From positions 1-26,646 of the IMG/VR virus record IMGVR_UViG_3300042691_025822: 26,646 bases of DNA. The stretch is one strand, 5' to 3'. Each line of letters begins with the position of its first letter. Position 1 is the first letter of the stretch. Below, piece by piece: positions 8,325 to 15,571 of this stretch. The DNA is from a virus. The position numbers were made by a program, and so were the translations under genes. The notes beneath the pieces were generated by a model, which saw nothing but the letters and a program-made list of their open reading frames with translations, was not told the DNA's origin and ran no database searches.

Positions 8325-8734
8325 TGAGCTGGGCCCGCCTATCGGCCCATGCAGATCGGGCGGCCCTGGATTTCATGGGCGGCGTCAGCGTAATTGCTGG
8401 CGCCGTTTCTGGTCGTGGTTTTTTGGAAGAAAACGTTGAAATGGTTTTTGATAATGAAGCAATGGTTGTACCGTGGCTATTGAAATTTCGAACTACAGAT
8501 TTTCCGGGCCTGGACTACGGCCAATCTATTGTTGCTGATGGGATTTCGTTCAAGGTTGAGCGCCGCCCCGAACCAGTCGCTGGTAGTGAACCCCGGGAGC
8601 TGAGCTGGTCCATGGTCAGGCTGGCGCGATCCGTGGCGGTGGTTATCCCCCTAATCTCCCGCCTCTTTCGCACCGGCTCCGGTCAGTTGCTGGTCGCCGG
8701 CTCCGGCCGCTCGCTGCAAACCCAGCCGTTCTAA
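8324..8734 (+). CDS. Probable head-tail attachment protein (gpFII-like)
   Basis: A 136-aa protein whose size and layout fit the lambda gpFII type: an N-terminal helix, a beta barrel with VSVIAGAVSGRGFLEEN, then WLLKFRTTDFPGLDYGQSI, and SFKVERRPEP, where the FII family has 'gd.i.v....f.V..v'. FII-type proteins bind the portal/W complex and form the surface to which the tail joins. The last 40 residues (VAVVIPLISRLFR...) are hydrophobic or basic and do not match the family I know, so the C-terminus may be an unrelated extension. It overlaps the decoration gene by one base. Assignment is by position and predicted fold. Confidence 0.5.
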   Translation: MSWARLSAHADRAALDFMGGVSVIAGAVSGRGFLEENVEMVFDNEAMVVPWLLKFRTTDFPGLDYGQSIVADGISFKVERRPEPVAGSEPRELSWSMVRLARSVAVVIPLISRLFRTGSGQLLVAGSGRSLQTQPF

Positions 8735-8743
8735 CCGAGAGCC

Positions 8744-11062
8744 ATGACCCAAACACCGCTCACGATCTCTCAGCTACCAAGCCTGGACACCGTCCAAGGC
8801 ACCGATCGCCTGGTGCTGGATCGCATTGGCGCGGCGGTAACGGCTGGCTCGTTTGTTGTTGGGCAAGCGTATCAAATTATCAGCGCAGGAAATACCTCTT
8901 TCACGGCCATTGGCGCAGAATCAAATGCAGTTGGCGCTTATTTTGTAGCCACTGGTGTAGGCACGGGGACTGGCACGGCAGGGCCCATCAATACAGGGGA
9001 CGCTCCGGTGTCGGCGCTTGCGGCGCTGCTGGGTGGCGACCCTGCTGGAACGGCCGCTGCAGCTGTGGCTGCCCACGCGGCTGCTGCAGACTCTCACCCT
9101 GGATACACAACCCCGCAGGAGGCAGCGGCGGCGGCTCCGGTGCAGTCGGTTGCGCTGTCGGTGCCCAGTGGTTGGAGCGCCACCAGCAGCAACGCAGGTG
9201 GCAGCGTCACCCTCACCCTGGCTCTCCCAGTCGGCTACAGCGTGCCGAGCAACCTCAGGCAGGAGGACTGGGACACGGCATTCACGCAGCGCCGAACATG
9301 GGACGGCGGCAACGCTCACCTCAACGCTGCCACGGGCCGGGCCAGTCTGGAGTTAGGGACTGCGGCGCTGGAAACCAGCACAGCATTGCGCGATCGATCC
9401 AGCCATACCGGCACGCAGGCGCTCAACACAATCAGCGGCCTGGGAACCGGCGTACCCACGGCACTGACAACCAACGTTGGTACCGCTGGGTCCCTGGTGG
9501 TCCTGGGCGGCGCTGGTGGCACGCCATCGGCCTTGGGGTTGATCAACGCCACCGGCCTGCCGCTGAACACTGGCGTTACAGGGCTCCTGCCGGTAGCCCA
9601 TGGTGGCACCGGTACGGCGACACCAGGACTGGTGCAAGGGGCCAACGTCACAATCAGCGGAAGCTGGCCAAACCAAACAATCAACGCTACCGCTAACGCC
9701 TATTCGTTTGCCGCATCCCAGCGAATCTTTGGCCGCAACTCTGCCGGCGCTGGCCCAGGCGAGGAGATCAGCCTATCCCAGCTGCTTGATTGGGGCAGCA
9801 GTGCTCAGGGAACGATTCTCTATCGAGGGTCGTCGGGCTGGGTGGCGCTGCCTCCTGGCACCCCGGGGCAGTTTTTGCGGACTGCTGGCGCAGCGGCAGA
9901 CCCTGCGTGGGCGGCACCCAGCGGCGGCGGCGATGCGTTGACAGCAAGCCCGCTGAGCCAGTTTGCGGCCACCACTTCGGCGCAGTTGCGCGGGGTCATC
10001 AGCGACGAGACCGGCAGCGGCCTGCTCTTTTTCCAGAGCGGAGACTTGGGCACCCCCAGCGCTGGGGCCCTCACCAATTGCACCGGCTTGCCTGTGAGCA
10101 CCGGCGTTACCGGTTTAGGAACTGGCATCGCTGCGGCGCTGGCAATCAATGCGGGGTCAGCCGGTGCTCCAGTGCTGTTCAACGGCGCGGGCGGCACCCC
10201 TTCCAGCCTCACGCTGGCCAACGCCACGGGGCTGCCGTTTGAGGCGGGTGTCAGTGGCAAGCCGACGACTTTGGCCGGCTATGGAATCACCGATGCCGTG
10301 GGATCCAGTGACCCCCGGCTGAGCGACGCCAGGACCCCAACGGCTCACAACCAGGCATGGTCAACGATCACCGCCACGCCCACAACCCTGGCGGGCTATG
10401 GAATCACCGATGGATTCACCGAGGGCCAGGTTCGAGCAACCCCCCTCACTGGCTACACACCTGCCGCCGGCACGGTTGCCGCGACTGACTCAATCCTCCA
10501 AGCCTTTCAGAAAATTGTAGGCAACATTGCCGCACGGGCCTTGGCTGGCCTGATTGGATCCAGCGGCTTGACCATGGCCACCAACCGCCTGGCGGGGCGG
10601 TTTGATGCTGGCGAGGGGGCGGTGCAAGAGGTCGCCGTTGGAACGCCGCTACAGCTATCGTCCGGCGCTCTGAGCCTGTCATCTATTGCCGATGGAATGA
10701 TATTTAAGGTAACAAACAAAGGGGAAGCAGGAACTGCCGCTACCAATTACGACGAATTGCCGGTTGCTGTTACTAACGGAACCTTTACTATTTCGGGCAT
10801 ATATTTTGGGTGCCACATTGATTCTGTTGGCACTGGCACAGCAACTTTTAACGCTTACCGCCGAACAGCGGCAGGCGTTAAAACGTCGCTGCTGACGGCT
10901 AACGCCACGCTATCCGCTGGCGCCAGCCTCGTGGACGCAACCTCGCTGCTAACCGGAGCCACAGGGATCACCGCCGGCACTCGTGTTGGTTTTGATGTCC
11001 TTGGCTTTGGTGGCGCCACGGGGGTGTTTGTTGTCTTCCAATTCACTCGCACTCAAGTCTGA
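8744..11062 (+). CDS. Fibre-like repetitive structural protein
   Basis: This 772-aa, Gly/Ala/Thr-rich protein resembles a trimeric phage fibre. Near 35-80 it has the common fibre segment 'VGQAYQIISAGNTSFTAIGA.SNAVG..F.ATGVGTGTGTA'. Several degenerate repeats follow: GLGTGVPTAL (232 on), GGTPSALGLINATGLPLNTGVTG (258 on), GTPSAGALTNCTGLP (436 on), GGTPSSLTLANATGLP (483 on), and TTLAGYGITD twice (508 and 547). VAHGGTGT at 284 on is a typical fibre motif. The last 120 residues look like a separate beta-rich head. It sits between head-completion and tail genes, unlike lambda fibres, which follow J. It could therefore be a head fibre or a tail/side fibre; the sequence does not decide. Confidence 0.75.
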   Translation: MTQTPLTISQLPSLDTVQGTDRLVLDRIGAAVTAGSFVVGQAYQIISAGNTSFTAIGAESNAVGAYFVATGVGTGTGTAGPINTGDAPVSALAALLGGDPAGTAAAAVAAHAAAADSHPGYTTPQEAAAAAPVQSVALSVPSGWSATSSNAGGSVTLTLALPVGYSVPSNLRQEDWDTAFTQRRTWDGGNAHLNAATGRASLELGTAALETSTALRDRSSHTGTQALNTISGLGTGVPTALTTNVGTAGSLVVLGGAGGTPSALGLINATGLPLNTGVTGLLPVAHGGTGTATPGLVQGANVTISGSWPNQTINATANAYSFAASQRIFGRNSAGAGPGEEISLSQLLDWGSSAQGTILYRGSSGWVALPPGTPGQFLRTAGAAADPAWAAPSGGGDALTASPLSQFAATTSAQLRGVISDETGSGLLFFQSGDLGTPSAGALTNCTGLPVSTGVTGLGTGIAAALAINAGSAGAPVLFNGAGGTPSSLTLANATGLPFEAGVSGKPTTLAGYGITDAVGSSDPRLSDARTPTAHNQAWSTITATPTTLAGYGITDGFTEGQVRATPLTGYTPAAGTVAATDSILQAFQKIVGNIAARALAGLIGSSGLTMATNRLAGRFDAGEGAVQEVAVGTPLQLSSGALSLSSIADGMIFKVTNKGEAGTAATNYDELPVAVTNGTFTISGIYFGCHIDSVGTGTATFNAYRRTAAGVKTSLLTANATLSAGASLVDATSLLTGATGITAGTRVGFDVLGFGGATGVFVVFQFTRTQV
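10277..10412 (+). repeat. 19-bp direct repeat inside the fibre gene
   Basis: The 19-mer GGCTATGGAATCACCGATG occurs exactly at 10277-10295 and 10394-10412, 117 bases apart and in frame. It encodes GYGITD in both copies, each preceded by TTLA. The pair could support recombination that deletes or adds a 39-residue unit of the fibre shaft. Confidence 0.8.
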
Positions 11063-11673
11063 TGACCGCTTCAAACATTGCTACCAATTTCGACACAGGA
11101 GTCCGTTATTACACCGATCCGCCACGAGAGGGCGTTAGTGTTGATCTGTTTGTTCCGCTGCGGGATGGCGCTATCACCAATGCATCCGGGGCGCTATGGC
11201 CAAACTTATTCGGCCTCCCCGAGGACCGTCCTGAGCTGGCTTGGTATCTGAAGACCGCCCCCCAGCCCCGCGAATATGACGACCGTACCCATTTTGAGGT
11301 CGCAACCTGGGGCCCGGTTCCTTATGCCAGCCCCAAGCCAGGTGGCCCATTGGGGACGTGGGAAGAGACGCTGGAGGTAAAGCCGCATTCGCAGGCTGTG
11401 CTGATTGATCAAGTCGAGGCTGCCTACTCTCAGGCAAACTCCCGCCTATACCCTGCCAACGGAGACCCCCTTATTCGCGAGCTGTTTGACGAAGCAGATG
11501 CCCGCGATAAAGACAATGAGGCGACAGAGCCAATGCAGGCGTTATTGGTTTATCGCCAAAAGATTAGAGACGCTGGCCTGGCCAACTTTCAGCGCAAGAC
11601 CGCGCTGATCGCAGACATCAAGGCTGGCCGGGCATTTGACCTTTCCGCTGGCTGGGTCAATGAGGTTTCGTGA
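11062..11673 (+). CDS. Unknown protein following the fibre gene
   Basis: A 203-aa protein of no family I recognise with certainty. The N-terminal 100 residues are beta-rich with aromatics (RYYTDPPREGVSVDLFVPLRDG, THFEVATWGPVPYASP). The C-terminal half (110-203) is helical and charged and ends QALLVYRQKIRDAGLANFQRKTALIADIKAG, which recalls tail-fibre assembly chaperones, where a 'W..YRQ.LRD' pattern is common. Its start overlaps the fibre stop as TGATG, so it is coupled to the fibre. A chaperone or fibre-associated role is inference from position and the C-terminal pattern. Confidence 0.65.
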   Translation: MTASNIATNFDTGVRYYTDPPREGVSVDLFVPLRDGAITNASGALWPNLFGLPEDRPELAWYLKTAPQPREYDDRTHFEVATWGPVPYASPKPGGPLGTWEETLEVKPHSQAVLIDQVEAAYSQANSRLYPANGDPLIRELFDEADARDKDNEATEPMQALLVYRQKIRDAGLANFQRKTALIADIKAGRAFDLSAGWVNEVS

Positions 11674-12544
11674 AGAATGGAGACGCGGGCCATGGGTGGG
11701 AGGTAGCCGGATGACCGTTGTCGCAGACCGGCGAAAACCCCCCAGTGGAAGTTTCGACGCCGACGCCCAGGCCTTTATCACAGCTCGCGAAGCGGCGGCC
11801 GGCGCTGCATTATCTGCAGCGGTCAAAACGCTTATCAACGATTATTTCGTGGGATTAAAAACAGAAGGAATTTATTCATTGCTTACATATCTGGCGATAT
11901 TCCAGAGCGCCGTCAATCTAAGCACGGCGCTAGTTCCTGCAGTTGGCCCCGCTCCAACTAGCACTGGTTTCATTGCGTCTGACTTAAGCGCAAAAAACGG
12001 ATTAACAGGCAGAGGTTCTACCGGCGGCGCTGCTACGACATTCTTGCTAACAGGTTTTAATGCTAATACGTTAAATCAAAACAGCAATTTTATGTACTTT
12101 AACGGTACAGGTTTTGCTACTACTGGTAATGCATTTAGCGTGGTAGGGGGGATTTTTGCGGGGGTCCCAACTCACCTATGGGATATAATTCCCGCAGGTG
12201 GAGGTTTGCGGTATTTTCGTACATACGGCACTGCATCGATTACGCGAAACACGGGTTTTACCTCTTCCGGGTCGCTGTCTATTGACCGATCTGCCAGCAA
12301 CCTCGCGACGGCGTACCAGGATGGCGTAGACGTGGGCACCAGCACGGCCGCTTCCGCTGCGTTTCCCGCTAGTCCGATAGCGATTTTTGCCCGCCGGCAA
12401 ATAAACAATGGCGCTACAGAGTTTCAATTTTTGGGCACGTTGGGGGTCGCCGCTTTTGGCGCGTCAATGACGGCTGCACAGCATCTGGCGCTGCACAACC
12501 TCACCCAGGCGTTGCGGTTGGGAATGATGGCTGCCATTCCGTAA
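11660..12544 (+). CDS. Surface/fibre-type structural protein
   Basis: About 294 aa from ATG 11660, which overlaps the previous gene by 14 bases. ATG 11711 and a TTG at 11636 are alternative starts in the same frame. The pattern matches an uncharacterised phage family with 'AFITA....A..AA...L...LK..GIYS.L......' near the N-terminus, followed by a Gly/Asn/Ser-rich beta domain (SNFMYFNGTGFATTGN) and a concanavalin/LamG-like end (ATAYQDGVDVGTSTAASAAFPASPIAIFARRQ, MTAAQHLALHNLTQAL). Such proteins are usually encoded among structural genes and are presumed to sit on the virion surface. Its middle part, about 11850-12450, is AT-richer than its surroundings. Confidence 0.7.
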   Translation: MRFREEWRRGPWVGGSRMTVVADRRKPPSGSFDADAQAFITAREAAAGAALSAAVKTLINDYFVGLKTEGIYSLLTYLAIFQSAVNLSTALVPAVGPAPTSTGFIASDLSAKNGLTGRGSTGGAATTFLLTGFNANTLNQNSNFMYFNGTGFATTGNAFSVVGGIFAGVPTHLWDIIPAGGGLRYFRTYGTASITRNTGFTSSGSLSIDRSASNLATAYQDGVDVGTSTAASAAFPASPIAIFARRQINNGATEFQFLGTLGVAAFGASMTAAQHLALHNLTQALRLGMMAAIP

Positions 12545-12587
12545 GCTGCCAGGCATCAAGCCAGCTTGCATCGGCATGGCCTATAAT
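12543..12587 (+). promoter_or_regulatory. Candidate hairpin and -10 element before the small membrane genes
   Basis: AAGCTG (12543-12548) and CAGCTT (12562-12567) can form a 6-bp stem directly at the preceding stop codon. No T-run follows, so a strong terminator is doubtful. A perfect TATAAT lies at 12582-12587. TTGCAT at 12566-12571 is only 10 bases upstream of it, too close for a standard -35. A -10-only promoter serving the small membrane-protein cluster is possible. Confidence 0.3.
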
Positions 12588-12614
12588 CACGCCACAGCAA
12601 CAACGGACTGAGCA

Positions 12615-12695
12615 ATGCCGGAATTTGACCAAATTGTTCATGCAGGCTTGGCTATAAAGATAGCTGATGTTAAAGGCTTTGTCGATACATTATAA
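12615..12695 (+). CDS. Possible 26-aa small ORF
   Basis: ATG 12615 to TAA 12693 encodes MPEFDQIVHAGLAIKIADVK followed by GFVDTL. It starts 28 bases after the TATAAT and its TAA overlaps the next ATG (TAATG), the same junction style as the certain genes here. It has no recognisable domain. It could be a leader peptide that couples translation to the membrane protein downstream. The evidence is only position and junction. Confidence 0.35.
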   Translation: MPEFDQIVHAGLAIKIADVKGFVDTL

Positions 12696-12823
12696 TGAAG
12701 TTAATCCCTGACGATCTGCTCTCGATGACGCTGTGGCACCTGGCGTTATTTCTGCCTGCCTGGGGCGTGCTCACACTGGTGCCAGCCGTGCGGCGCTGGC
12801 TGCGGGCGAGGTTGGAACCGTGA
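12695..12823 (+). CDS. Small single-span membrane protein (42 aa)
   Basis: ATG 12695 to TGA 12821 encodes a 42-aa protein with acidic residues near the start (MKLIPDDLLS), one hydrophobic segment at about 11-31 (MTLWHLALFLPAWGVLTLVP) and a basic end (RRWLRARLEP). That is the layout of a one-span membrane protein with a positive cytoplasmic tail. It overlaps the upstream 26-aa ORF by one base and the downstream GTG by four (GTGA). With the next two genes it forms a block of membrane proteins, so a holin or anti-holin role is possible but unproven. Confidence 0.55.
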   Translation: MKLIPDDLLSMTLWHLALFLPAWGVLTLVPAVRRWLRARLEP

Positions 12824-13314
12824 GTGAGGACCAAAACCAAGGCACCCCACGCAACGCGGTCTCACTAAGCGATCTGGGCGGATTGTTTAACATGCTCGAC
12901 CGGGCATGCGGTGAATTGTCTGGCGTTAAAAATCAGCTCCAAAGCTTTACTGCTATACCAGTACATTTGCAAAATTTATGCGATGGCCAAAAGCGCATGG
13001 AGCAAGCAATATCTGATCTTAAAGCAGACCATAAAGATGCAGTTCGTGACATGAGTGCGCATAAAGAAGACATCATAAAGCTTCAAGGCACTGTCGATAC
13101 TTTAGCCAAAGAAGCAGGACAATTAGAGAAATCTGTTGAAAAACTGCAGACTGATATGAATGGCATTGTTGTCAAAATTGCCGCAGTTGCAGGCGGTGTA
13201 AGTATGGCGATCTGGTTGGTGACGCAGGGCATCGCGGTGTATGACAAGCTGCCCCATGGCTCAGGCAAGGTGGGATCTATCATGCCCCCAGTACTGACGA
13301 GGGGGAGGGGATGA
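12820..13314 (+). CDS. Coiled-coil protein with C-terminal membrane anchor (holin/XhlA-like)
   Basis: I chose GTG 12820 (164 aa) rather than the upstream GTG 12733, because 12820 forms a GTGA overlap and the extra residues would duplicate the 42-aa ORF in another frame. Residues 50-115 form a long charged helix with heptad-like spacing (KRMEQAISDLKADHKDAVRD, LEKSVEKLQTDM). Residues 117-140 are one hydrophobic span (VVKIAAVAGGVSMAIWLVTQ). XhlA-type proteins of phages share this coiled coil plus tail anchor and act with holins in lysis. It could equally be a membrane-tethered structural or superinfection-exclusion protein. Bases about 12940-13190 are AT-richer than the flanks. Confidence 0.65.
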   Translation: MSEDQNQGTPRNAVSLSDLGGLFNMLDRACGELSGVKNQLQSFTAIPVHLQNLCDGQKRMEQAISDLKADHKDAVRDMSAHKEDIIKLQGTVDTLAKEAGQLEKSVEKLQTDMNGIVVKIAAVAGGVSMAIWLVTQGIAVYDKLPHGSGKVGSIMPPVLTRGRG

Positions 13315-13565
13315 ATACACGCGAGCTGATCACCGTCACCATCGCGCTATGCCTTGGGCTGGCCGCTGTTGGTGGGTTTGCTGGCGCGGCTCATACCTGC
13401 AAGGTTCAGCCAGGAAACTGCCTGGAGGGCTGGAAGGTTGCCGGCGAGGGAGCACTGGCAGCAGCTCTTACTGGCGGGACCCTGCTGGCTCAGATTGACA
13501 GCCGCAAGGGCAAGTCGCCTGAAGACTTGCCGCCGCTGCCGCAGGACCGGCAAGGGGAGCCATGA
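13311..13565 (+). CDS. Small two-span membrane protein, holin-like
   Basis: An 84-aa protein with hydrophobic segments at about 6-27 (LITVTIALCLGLAAVGGFAG) and 43-61 (VAGEGALAAALTGGTLLAQI), separated by a short loop with two cysteines (C30, C37), and a charged, Pro-rich C-terminus. Size and two-span layout fit small class II holins. It overlaps both neighbours by four bases (ATGA at 13311 and 13562). No endolysin or spanin pair is visible in the window, so the lysis role is inferred from topology only. Confidence 0.6.
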   Translation: MNTRELITVTIALCLGLAAVGGFAGAAHTCKVQPGNCLEGWKVAGEGALAAALTGGTLLAQIDSRKGKSPEDLPPLPQDRQGEP

Positions 13566-14038
13566 CCCTCCCCATCAGCGCCCAGATCATGGACGCCCTG
13601 GCGGGCCTGTTGAAAGGCACGGCCGCCGCCGAGGACCGGAGCGATATTGCCGGCGTCGGGGCCTTGTTTCTTGACGCAGCCAGGGTTGCATCTGAGCCCG
13701 ATGGCGTGGTGATCAAGCTGGATCAGGAAGGGGAAGCCCTCGATAGGGTCTTGAGCGCTTGCCAAGTGGTCTCAACCCTTCCGGTCGTCATCACCATCAC
13801 CAAGTCCCGAAAGCCAGGGGAGCCCCCAAATTGGCGAATCCTGGGCCCGTTCTGCGCAGCGGTCCATGCACGCATCATGGCCGGGAGGCGAGACCTGGGG
13901 GGGCTGTGCATCGACATCGAATCCCGTGGCCGGATCCATGAGCCCAACCTGCAAGCATGTGAAGTCAGAATGATTTACAATGTCACTTATTACACGGCCA
14001 TCTCCAACATCACATTGCATGAAGAAGGCAACGCCTGA
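13562..14038 (+). CDS. Tail terminator / minor tail protein (gpU-like)
   Basis: A 158-aa protein of the kind that caps the tail tube at the head-proximal end. An N-terminal helix is followed by 'VVITITKSRKPGEPPNWRIL', then GLCIDIESRGRIHEP, where homologous families have a conserved 'AIDIEPEG', and a final strand 'ACEVRMIYNVTYYTAISNIT', matching the usual ending 'v...y.v.Y.t...d'. It lies just before the tail tube gene, the expected position. It shares an ATGA junction with the membrane protein upstream. Confidence 0.65.
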   Translation: MTLPISAQIMDALAGLLKGTAAAEDRSDIAGVGALFLDAARVASEPDGVVIKLDQEGEALDRVLSACQVVSTLPVVITITKSRKPGEPPNWRILGPFCAAVHARIMAGRRDLGGLCIDIESRGRIHEPNLQACEVRMIYNVTYYTAISNITLHEEGNA

Positions 14039-14255
14039 AGAGCCCCCTACGCCGCCGCTGCCTTCTGGCCCTGGCGCCTATCTGCTCACCAACAATGAGT
14101 GGATCCTCGAATCCGTAACCCAACCCCCCGAAGCCAATGGCCCGCAACATCTCTCAGTTCCTGATGGCAGCGCTGGAGACGACCTATGGAACGTCAGCAG
14201 CCCCGACGGGGGTGAACGCGATCCGGGTCAGGGACCCGAAGCTGACAGCCCTTGA
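14019..14255 (+). CDS. Possible 78-aa ORF overlapping the tail tube start
   Basis: ATG 14019 lies inside the end of the terminator gene and runs to TGA 14253. It fills the 98-base gap and then overlaps the first 119 bases of the tail tube gene in another frame. The first 35 residues read like a real protein (ATPEEPPTPPLPSGPGAYLL then TNNEWILESVTQPPEA). The part beyond 14137 is Gly/Asp/Pro-rich, as expected from an overlapping shadow. It may be a genuine short gene with an extended overlap, or just a leader. No family recognised. Confidence 0.35.
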   Translation: MKKATPEEPPTPPLPSGPGAYLLTNNEWILESVTQPPEANGPQHLSVPDGSAGDDLWNVSSPDGGERDPGQGPEADSP

Positions 14256-15075
14256 CGCCACTGCACTGGAGCGCCCCAGCTTAGACGGGCAGTTCGGCAC
14301 CGCCTTGTCGGATGTGATGGCCGAGCTGAAAAACGGCGTTGCCTTTGACATTGAAGCTGTCGGCTCTGGCACCGCTGGCACGCCCCCTGCCTACGGCATC
14401 TTCCTGCGTGCTGCGGGGATGAGCCTGGCAACGGTTGCCACCACCAGCAACACCTATTCATTTGTGACAGGCGGAGCCGACTCCCTGACTTTCTACCACG
14501 ACTGGGACGGCAACAAGCACCTAGGGATAGGTGCTCGAACCAGGAGCTGGGAGCTCAAGATGCAAGCTGGACAGGTGCCGCTGTTCTCGTTTGATGTTCC
14601 TGGCATTTACGTGCCTCCAGTAGATGCAACATCCTTGACACCGACTTATAGCGCTATGGCCGCGCCTGTAGCCTGTAATTCTGTCAATACACCAACGTTT
14701 AACCTTCATGGTTATAGCTGTTGCATTATTGATTTTTCGTTGAAATGTGATAACACTGTGGAATTTTACGATCGAATGGGTTGCGCTCCTAATTTTCAGA
14801 TTGTAGATCGCGTAATCACCGGATCTCTTAAGCTGCAAAGGCCGGATTCGCTAACCAGTAAGGATTTTTACGCGATAGCAGTAGCCTCTACCAATGGTGC
14901 GCTTAACTTCACCCATGGCACGGTGCCGGGCAATCGCTTGGTTGTTAATCACCCCAAGGTTCAGCTAGGCGCCCCAACGCCTGACGATGATGCTGGCATC
15001 GCAGCGCTAACCATTCCGTTTACGGTGCGACGTACTGAAGGCCTCAGCGACTCTGGCACGCTGGCTTTTACTTGA
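14137..15075 (+). CDS. Major tail tube protein
   Basis: This 312-aa protein polymerises into the tail tube around the tape measure. The N-terminus, MARNISQFLMAALETTYGTS followed by AAP, is the usual start of tube proteins ('...k.E.tyGT.a.p'). Then come beta-rich stretches, SNTYSFVTGGADSLTFYHDW (about 107-126) and WELKMQAGQVPLFSFDVPG, and a final strand domain, LTIPFTVRRTEGLSDSGTLA. It sits between terminator and chaperone genes, in canonical order. Bases about 14690-14880 are AT-richer than the rest. Confidence 0.88.
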   Translation: MARNISQFLMAALETTYGTSAAPTGVNAIRVRDPKLTALDATALERPSLDGQFGTALSDVMAELKNGVAFDIEAVGSGTAGTPPAYGIFLRAAGMSLATVATTSNTYSFVTGGADSLTFYHDWDGNKHLGIGARTRSWELKMQAGQVPLFSFDVPGIYVPPVDATSLTPTYSAMAAPVACNSVNTPTFNLHGYSCCIIDFSLKCDNTVEFYDRMGCAPNFQIVDRVITGSLKLQRPDSLTSKDFYAIAVASTNGALNFTHGTVPGNRLVVNHPKVQLGAPTPDDDAGIAALTIPFTVRRTEGLSDSGTLAFT

Positions 15076-15118
15076 TCAGCTCAAACCCCAGCCCAATCCT
15101 TTACCCCTGATTTCCCAC

Positions 15119-15571
15119 ATGGCTTTCAATATTGACCAGGTTGGCAGCACCTTCAGCGGTGAAGTGAAGCTCAGCATTCCGATCGAAGGCGGGCGCGAAG
15201 AAGTGTCGTTTACGGCCATTTTTGAGCGGGGCCAGCAAACCGAGATTGAGGAGATGCGAGAGGGGTTCCGTGCCTATGCCGCAGTCATTCAGGCCATTGC
15301 CAATGGCACGCAGCCCCCTGCCGCGGCCGACGGACTGGAGCGGCTGAGCCTGGTCCCGATCGCCCAGAAAGTGCTGGTTGGCTGGGGCGATGACATGCAG
15401 GGAGGCGACGACAACGAGCCGATGAAATTTACGGCCGAATCGAAAACGCGGGTGATCGAATTCCCTGGAATGGCCGACGCCATTGTTTCGGTGTGGAACA
15501 AGCTCACGGATCCTGAAGCGGGAAAAAAGCCAATCTCCAAGCCATCGCGAGGGAATGGCATCGGCAAATGA
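15119..15571 (+). CDS. Tail assembly chaperone, gpG-like
   Basis: A 150-aa protein that keeps the tape measure soluble while the tube assembles. The N-terminal strands (EVKLSIPIEGGREEVSFTAI) and the helix FERGQQTEIEEMREGF fit the family. The middle has the characteristic VLVGWGDDMQGGDDNEPMKF, and a helix follows at about 115-130 (IEFPGMADAIVSVWNKLTD). Near the end, codons 134-136 (GCG GGA AAA) form the slippery site described separately. Its stop overlaps the next ATG (ATGA). A 43-base gap separates it from the tube gene, with no obvious ribosome-binding site. Confidence 0.82.
   Translation: MAFNIDQVGSTFSGEVKLSIPIEGGREEVSFTAIFERGQQTEIEEMREGFRAYAAVIQAIANGTQPPAAADGLERLSLVPIAQKVLVGWGDDMQGGDDNEPMKFTAESKTRVIEFPGMADAIVSVWNKLTDPEAGKKPISKPSRGNGIGK
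15520..15526 (+). other. Programmed -1 frameshift site GGGAAAA (gpG to gpGT type)
   Basis: In the frame of the 15119 gene the codons are GCG-GGA-AAA-AAG, giving X XXY YYZ as G GGA AAA. This is one base different from the lambda gpG slippery heptamer GGGAAAG. A -1 shift enters the frame of the 15568 gene. I read every codon of that frame from 15526 to 15568 and found no stop (KANLQAIAREWHRQ, then M). The fusion would hold 136 residues of the first protein plus 134 residues from the -1 frame, about 270 aa. Lambda makes gpGT in this way; the use here is inferred. Confidence 0.75.

Noticed and set aside
9018-9696. Several Arg/Gln-rich + frames inside the fibre gene
   Set aside because: Off-frame products of Gly/Ala-rich repeats, without protein-like features.
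12733-12819. Upstream GTG start for the coiled-coil membrane protein
   Set aside because: The added 29 residues overlap the 42-aa membrane ORF in another frame; GTG 12820 gives the GTGA junction used elsewhere here.
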